Notes under the pieces: model-generated
What the model was told of the DNA's origin: nothing
Databases searched by the model: none
What the model saw: only the letters and a program-made list of their open reading frames with translations
Assembly: GCA_900313295.1 (NCBI GenBank)
Contig: OMQS01000045.1
Coordinates: 1-9,240, forward strand
Length of the DNA stretch: 9,240 nucleotides
From: an uncultured Eubacteriales bacterium
GTDB lineage: Bacteria > Bacillota > Clostridia > Oscillospirales > Oscillospiraceae
Reading direction: 5' to 3'
Shown: positions 6,011 to 9,240 of the stretch, piece after piece
How the letters are laid out: every line of letters starts with the position of its first letter
Numbering within the stretch: the first letter of the stretch is position 1
Made by a program: the position numbers and the translations under genes

Positions 6011-7210
6011 ATGCAAGTGAAAATCTCTCACAGAATGTCCAAGCCTGATTTCCAGGCCGATTTTCTGGCCGGCATCCTGCGGGCGGCCGCAGACCCCAAC
6101 ATCATTTCCTTTGCCGGCGGCCTGCCCAACCCCGTGTCCTTCCCCGTGAGGGAAATGGACGAGGCGGCGGACAAGGTGCTCAAGCAGAGCGGCGTAAGCG
6201 CCCTGCAATACAGCGGTTCCCAAGGCTACGAGCCTCTGCGCCGCTATATCTGCCAGCGCTATAAGAAGATGATGGATCTGGACTTTGCGCCGGAGGACAT
6301 CATCATCACCAACGGCTCCCAGCAGGCGCTGGATATGTTCTCCGCCGTGATGATCGACCCGGGCGACGAGATCATGGTGGAAACGCCCAGCTATCTGGCG
6401 GCCTTGCAGACCTTCCATCTGTATGACCCCAAGGTGCTGTCCATCCCTCTGAATCGGGACGGCCTGGATGTGGCGGCGCTGGAAAAAGCCGTGCAGGAGC
6501 ACGACCCCAAGTTCATCTATGTCATTCCCAATTTTCAGAATCCCACGGGGCTGACCTACACCGAGGAGGTGCGCAAAAAGGCCGCCGTGGTGCTCAAGGG
6601 CACCAATATCATGGTGCTGGAGGACAACCCCTACGGCGAGCTGCGTTTCTCCGGTCAGGCGGGGCACAGCTTCCACTGGTTCCTGGGCGAGCAGTGCGTG
6701 ATGCTGGGCACGTTTTCCAAGATCGTGTCCCCCGGCATGCGCATCGGCTGGATCGCCTGCAAGGAGCCGGCGGTGAAGGAAAAGCTGCTGGCCTACAAAT
6801 CCACCATGGATCTGCACACCAACATCTTCTGCCAGATGGTGCTGGCGCAGTATCTGGCCGACCACGATCTGGACGAGCACATCGAGAAGACCCGCGTGCT
6901 CTACAAGGCCAAGGCGGAGAAGATGCACGCGTGCATGAAGAAGTATTTCCCTGAGGGCGTGGAGTACACCCAGCCCGAGGGCGGCATGTTCCTCTGGGCT
7001 ACCATGCCTGAGGGCATCAAGGCCGTGGATGTGCAGAACCGCGCCATGGAGCGGGGGGTGGCCGTGTGCGCCGGCGATCCGTTCTATGAGGAGGCGCGGG
7101 GCGTGCGCACCATGCGCATCAACTACTCCAACTCCACCGACGAGGACATCGAAAAGGGCGTGAAGATCCTGGCCGATGTCATGCGGGAGATCATGGCGGA
7201 GAGCAAGTGA
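6011..7210 (+). CDS. PLP-dependent class I aminotransferase (LysN / 2-aminoadipate-aromatic type)
   Basis: 399-residue fold-type I aminotransferase, cytoplasmic, transferring the amino group between an amino acid and a 2-oxo acid. Visible features in order: the substrate-side N-terminal segment ISFAGGLPNP (32-41), the GSQQALD cofactor-phosphate region (102-108), NFQNPTG with Asn177, LEDNPYGEL with Asp205 contacting the pyridine nitrogen and Tyr208, the Schiff-base Lys237 in GTFSKIVSPGMRIGW, and Arg369 in TMRINYS for the substrate carboxylate. This layout matches the LysN/AadAT subgroup, whose members accept branched, aromatic or aminoadipate substrates. The exact substrate is not readable. 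The start ATG 6011 has AGGAGG (5998-6003) 7 bases upstream. The frame is open further back into the dehydrogenase but has no such site there. It is the last gene of the unit, and a terminator follows. Confidence 0.9.
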   Translation: MQVKISHRMSKPDFQADFLAGILRAAADPNIISFAGGLPNPVSFPVREMDEAADKVLKQSGVSALQYSGSQGYEPLRRYICQRYKKMMDLDFAPEDIIITNGSQQALDMFSAVMIDPGDEIMVETPSYLAALQTFHLYDPKVLSIPLNRDGLDVAALEKAVQEHDPKFIYVIPNFQNPTGLTYTEEVRKKAAVVLKGTNIMVLEDNPYGELRFSGQAGHSFHWFLGEQCVMLGTFSKIVSPGMRIGWIACKEPAVKEKLLAYKSTMDLHTNIFCQMVLAQYLADHDLDEHIEKTRVLYKAKAEKMHACMKKYFPEGVEYTQPEGGMFLWATMPEGIKAVDVQNRAMERGVAVCAGDPFYEEARGVRTMRINYSNSTDEDIEKGVKILADVMREIMAESK

Positions 7211-7236
7211 ACCATATAATATATTCATGCGGAAAG

Positions 7237-7258
7237 CGGACTGAATTCAGTCCGTTTT
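7237..7258 (+). terminator. Terminator of the permease-dehydrogenase-aminotransferase unit
   Basis: CGGACTG-AATT-CAGTCCG (7237-7254) is a perfect palindrome with 7-base arms, followed by TTTTCTT. It lies 26 bases after the aminotransferase stop. Confidence 0.88.
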
Positions 7259-7259
7259 C

Positions 7260-7288
7260 TTGCGTGGGGGGACAAAATTTGTTATACT
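7260..7288 (+). promoter_or_regulatory. Promoter of the short-chain dehydrogenase gene
   Basis: TTGCGT (7260-7265), a 17-base spacer, TATACT (7283-7288). It begins right after the T-tract of the preceding terminator, so this gene is transcribed independently. Confidence 0.72.
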
Positions 7289-7322
7289 ATTCAAGTAAAT
7301 GCACCGGAGGAGGACGAAATAT

Positions 7323-8057
7323 ATGGAGAAGATCGCATTGGTTACCGGAGCGTCTCGAGGCATCGGGCGAGCCGTGGCCGCAGAGCTGGCGCGTCGGGGC
7401 TGGGCGGTTTGCATCGGCTACCGCGTGCGGCAGGACAAGGCCGAGGAGCTGGCGGCGGAGCTGGCCGCCGAGGGCTGTCGGGTGATGACGTGTCAGGCGG
7501 ACGTGTCGCAGCGGGAGCAGGTGGAGGCCATGGTGCGTCGGGTGGAGCAGACCTTCGGCGCCGTGTCCCTGCTGGTGAACAACGCCGGCATCGCAGGCCA
7601 GTCCCTGTTTCAGGAGCTGACGGACGAGCGCTGGCACGAGTTTTTCTCCGTGAACGTAGACGGAGCGTTCTACGCCAGCCGCGCGGTGCTGCCCGCCATG
7701 CTCCACGCCCATGAGGGCTGCATCGTGAACATCTCCTCCATCTGGGGACAGCGTGGCGCCAGCTGCGAGGTGGCCTATTCTGCCACCAAGGCCGCCCTCA
7801 TCGGAATGACCCGCTCTCTGGCCGCGGAGCTGGCGCCCAGCCACATTCGGGTGAACTGCGTGGCGCCGGGGGTCATCCAAACGGATATGCTGGATGAATT
7901 GCCGCCGGAGCTGCTGCCGCAGCTGGCGGAGCAGACGCCCATGGGTCGGCTGGGCACGCCGGCGGATATTGCGGCGGCGGTGGCGTTTCTGGCATCCCCC
8001 GAGGCGGATTTCATCACCGGACAGGTGCTCACCTGCGACGGGGGATTTATTCTTTGA
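7323..8057 (+). CDS. SDR-family oxidoreductase, FabG/YmfI type
   Basis: 244-residue classical short-chain dehydrogenase. The cofactor motif TGASRGIG is at residues 8-15, NNAG at 86-89, structural Asn111, and the catalytic Ser139, Tyr152 and Lys156 (SSIWG ... YSATK). The C-terminal segment GQVLTCDGGF is normal. The family includes 3-oxoacyl-ACP reductase FabG. The stretch SSIWGQRGASCEV before the catalytic Tyr recalls Bacillus YmfI, which reduces the 5-aminopentanone group on elongation factor P. I recall that similarity rather than having tested it, so FabG-like fatty acid or other ketone reduction remains possible. The ATG start at 7323 has GGAGGAGGA (7306-7314) 8 bases upstream. The gene has its own promoter and terminator and is therefore probably monocistronic. 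Confidence 0.88.
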   Translation: MEKIALVTGASRGIGRAVAAELARRGWAVCIGYRVRQDKAEELAAELAAEGCRVMTCQADVSQREQVEAMVRRVEQTFGAVSLLVNNAGIAGQSLFQELTDERWHEFFSVNVDGAFYASRAVLPAMLHAHEGCIVNISSIWGQRGASCEVAYSATKAALIGMTRSLAAELAPSHIRVNCVAPGVIQTDMLDELPPELLPQLAEQTPMGRLGTPADIAAAVAFLASPEADFITGQVLTCDGGFIL

Positions 8058-8067
8058 AAAAAATTTG

Positions 8068-8108
8068 CGGAGATGTTGCCTTCCGCTGGGCAACATCTCC
8101 GTTTTTTT
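8068..8108. terminator. Bidirectional terminator between convergent genes
   Basis: CGGAGATGTTGCC (8068-8080) and GGCAACATCTCCG (8089-8101) form a perfect 13-base-pair stem with an 8-base loop. Seven Ts follow on the plus strand (8102-8108), and on the minus strand a run of seven Ts follows shortly after the stem (8057-8063). It serves the SDR gene and the repressor gene that ends at 8113. Confidence 0.93.
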
Positions 8109-8112
8109 ATGC

Positions 8113-8865
8113 TTAAAGTGGGAGCGGCAGAGTGCGCAGCATCACGCGGCCGAAGCAGGTAAGGCTGCGGCCGCTGCCGGCGGTGAACACCTGGTCGGCG
8201 TCGCTGCGGCGGCGATTCAGAGAAAACAGGTAGACGCTGCCCAGAGGATCCCGATAGTACTGCTTGCAAAGCATGTCGCCGTCTACGCAGAAGATGCCCA
8301 CGTCGCCGGCGCGCAGGGGGTCGTGGTTCACATACACCACGGACTCGTCGCAGATGTACGGCTCCATGCTGTCGCCCTGGATCCGCACGGCCAGCTCTGC
8401 GCCGGGCGGCACCTGCCCCTTCACGGGCAGCAGCTCATAGTCCTCCCCGAACACCGGTGCGGCATAGCCTGCCGCTGCCGGCGAGCGGTACAGCGGAATG
8501 GTGCGTATCTCCGCGGCGGGACGATCCTGCTCCGCCTCCGCCTGCATCAGCCCCAGCGCATCCAGCATGACGCACAGAGCCTGCCGGCCGGTCAGCCCCA
8601 GTTCGCGGTATTTTTGGAGCAGGGACTGCTCCTCGGAGCTGACGCCCTTCCCCGCCCGACCGGCGGCGTAAAAATCGCGGTAGAGGTAGTTCGGCTCTAC
8701 ATTCAGCGCGTCGAACAGCTGCCGCAGAACGCTCTCCTTGGGCGTGCTGACGCCGGTTTCGTAGTTGCCCACAGCCGAGGTCGTCACCCCCAGCTTCTTT
8801 GCCAGCTCCTCTCGGCTGTAGCCCAGCTCCTTGCGCCGCCTGCGCAGCTGCTCGCCAAATCCCAT
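8113..8865 (-). CDS. XRE-S24 repressor (CI/LexA-like, self-cleaving type)
   Basis: 250-residue two-domain repressor. Residues about 5-62 are an XRE helix-turn-helix (LRRRRKELGYSREELAKKLG, TTSAVGNYETGVSTP). A linker follows, then an S24/LexA-type peptidase domain from about 120. The catalytic dyad is Ser166 in GDSMEPYI and Lys201 in GDMLCKQYY. The likely self-cleavage bond is Ala132-Gly133 in SPAAAGYAAP, as in LexA and CI proteins, so DNA damage via RecA may inactivate it, which is inferred from the family. The ATG start at 8865 has GGGAGGG (8872-8878) 6 bases upstream. The open frame continues upstream through the promoter and operators, which rules out earlier starts. It is transcribed from 8914-8942, where an operator-like site fits inside the promoter spacer, so autoregulation is likely. 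No prophage genes are seen beside it. Confidence 0.92.
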   Translation of the reverse strand: MGFGEQLRRRRKELGYSREELAKKLGVTTSAVGNYETGVSTPKESVLRQLFDALNVEPNYLYRDFYAAGRAGKGVSSEEQSLLQKYRELGLTGRQALCVMLDALGLMQAEAEQDRPAAEIRTIPLYRSPAAAGYAAPVFGEDYELLPVKGQVPPGAELAVRIQGDSMEPYICDESVVYVNHDPLRAGDVGIFCVDGDMLCKQYYRDPLGSVYLFSLNRRRSDADQVFTAGSGRSLTCFGRVMLRTLPLPL

Positions 8866-8913
8866 AGTCCGCCCTCCCGACAGTTTTCGACTTTCTTCGA
8901 CATTCTTAGGCTC

Positions 8914-8942
8914 AGTGTACGACACTTTCTTGTTTTTGTCAA
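8914..8942 (-). promoter_or_regulatory. Promoter of the XRE-S24 repressor gene
   Basis: Minus strand TTGACA (8942-8937), a 17-base spacer, TACACT (8919-8914). The spacer contains operator-like site 1 (8921-8933). The predicted start near 8907 leaves a leader of about 40 bases built of three near-identical 10-base units (8878-8907). Confidence 0.8.
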
Positions 8943-9026
8943 CCGGAAAATACAAGAAACTTGTGAAAATGGTATTGACATTACATAAATCTTGTGATAC
9001 TGTAGGGGACGAGCCAAGAAACTTGT
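8921..9026. promoter_or_regulatory. Four operator-like sites with 31-base period
   Basis: Sites of 13 bases begin at 8921 (GACACTTTCTTGT), 8952 (ACAAGAAACTTGT, perfect ACAAG-AAA-CTTGT palindrome), 8983 (ACATAAATCTTGT) and 9014 (CCAAGAAACTTGT). The half-site CTTGT recurs at exactly 31-base steps (8929, 8960, 8991, 9022), about three helical turns, which favours cooperative binding on one DNA face. The adjacent XRE-S24 protein is the likely ligand. Confidence 0.75.
8975..9003 (+). promoter_or_regulatory. Divergent rightward promoter
   Basis: TTGACA (8975-8980), a 17-base spacer, TACTGT (8998-9003). Operator-like site 3 fills most of the spacer, and site 4 lies just past the predicted start near 9010. 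It faces away from the repressor gene into a region without a convincing gene. Confidence 0.6.
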
Positions 9027-9159
9027 AATAATGAGAAAAAAACGGCAAAAAAAGAGCGCACCGGCAAAGAAAGGACGGTGCGGCGGAGGGAAACGGTCTG
9101 AGAAAGGGAAGCCTGAAGAAGTAAAAATCGACAAAACTCTTGCGAGCTTTGTCGATTTT
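9010..9159 (+). ncRNA. Candidate repressor-controlled small RNA
   Basis: From the predicted start of the rightward promoter to the hairpin at 9124-9159 there is no reading frame with a ribosome binding site, only purine-rich sequence. It contains a perfect 7-base hairpin, CGCACCG (9057-9063) with CGGTGCG (9076-9082), loop GCAAAGAAAGGA. The transcript would be about 150 bases. Its 3' end is only approximate, because just four Ts end the stem on this strand. No known RNA family is recognised. Confidence 0.25.
9124..9159 (-). terminator. Terminator of tRNA-Tyr
   Basis: Perfect 12-base arms AAAATCGACAAA (9124-9135) and TTTGTCGATTTT (9148-9159), with a short CTC/GAG stem inside the loop. On the minus strand the stem ends in TTTT and one more T. 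It directly abuts the CCA end of the tRNA. Confidence 0.85.
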
Positions 9160-9240
9160 GGTGGGGGATGGTGGATTCGAACCACCGAAGGCATCGCCAG
9201 CAGATTTACAGTCTGTCCCCTTTGGCCACTCGGGAAATCC
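9159..9240 (-). tRNA. tRNA-Tyr (anticodon GTA), 5' end outside window
   Basis: 82 bases are visible. The encoded CCA is at 9161-9159, the discriminator A at 9162, and the 3' acceptor strand ATCCCCC at 9169-9163. The T-arm GGTGG-TTCGAAT-CCACC, a long class II variable arm, and the anticodon stem CAGA/TCTG around CTGTAAA (anticodon GTA) follow. The 5' strand is visible only from GGAT, so about three bases of the acceptor stem are cut off by the window edge. The long variable arm and GTA anticodon identify tyrosine. Confidence 0.95.

Noticed and set aside
5966..7228. Open frame of 420 codons on the minus strand
   Set aside because: Antisense to the aminotransferase, with the same His/Leu-rich shadow composition and no recognisable domain.
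7894..8988. Plus-strand frame of 364 codons
   Set aside because: It crosses a perfect bidirectional terminator and lies antisense to the XRE-S24 repressor.
8921..9026. CRISPR-like array suggested by regular spacing
   Set aside because: Repeat units are only 13 bases, imperfect and palindromic. They overlap promoter elements, and no cas genes are present. Operator sites explain them better.
9031..9240. Plus-strand open frame starting MRKKRQKKSAPAKK and running off the window
   Set aside because: It has no ribosome binding site and reads through the terminator and the antisense of tRNA-Tyr. The segment WWIRTTEG is a typical artefact of translating a tRNA complement. Kept only as a remote alternative to the small RNA.

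Overview
The window looks like a high-GC Firmicutes chromosome of the class Clostridia, most likely a gut Oscillospiraceae-type genome. This is inferred from strong AGGAGG-type ribosome binding sites, hairpin-plus-T-tract terminators after nearly every gene, consensus TTGACA/TATAAT-like promoters, G/C-saturated third codon positions in the core genes, and amino-acid-fermentation gene content. No species can be named from the sequence alone.

Left part (1-2493): one end of an integrated mobile element. Reading leftward there is an HUH-type replication initiator (844-1638) that overlaps by 4 bases a tyrosine integrase (1-847, last residues outside the window). Reading rightward is an XRE-family repressor (2066-2434). 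The divergent control region holds three copies of a TATCCG-N3-CGGATA operator. One copy exactly fills the 17-base spacer of a TTGACA/TATTAT promoter that faces the initiator gene. A decayed small reading frame and a GC-rich hairpin that could be a replication origin lie in the initiator leader. A strong terminator closes the repressor gene, and next to it is the 3' end of a tRNA-Val(GAC) gene (2625-2700, minus strand), a typical integration site.

Middle (2701-7258): a gene-poor stretch with the tRNA promoter and a cluster of GC-rich inverted repeats comes first. Then a promoter drives a 65-residue hydrophobic small ORF that ends in a hairpin and a strong terminator. Directly after this terminator, with no clear new promoter, lie three tightly spaced genes: an LctP-family 2-hydroxyacid permease, an L-2-hydroxyisocaproate-type dehydrogenase and a class I aminotransferase. 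Together they suggest amino acid -> 2-oxo acid -> L-2-hydroxy acid conversion (or the reverse) coupled to transport. The small ORF may be an attenuation leader, because its core is rich in Leu/Ile/Val codons.

Right part (7260-9240): a monocistronic short-chain dehydrogenase of the FabG/YmfI type with its own promoter and terminator converges on an XRE-S24 (CI/LexA-like, self-cleaving type) repressor gene on the minus strand. Upstream of the repressor are four operator-like sites spaced at exactly 31 bases. They lie between and inside two divergent TTGACA promoters. The rightward promoter faces only a short structured region with no convincing gene, so it may make a small RNA. The window ends inside a tRNA-Tyr(GTA) gene on the minus strand.
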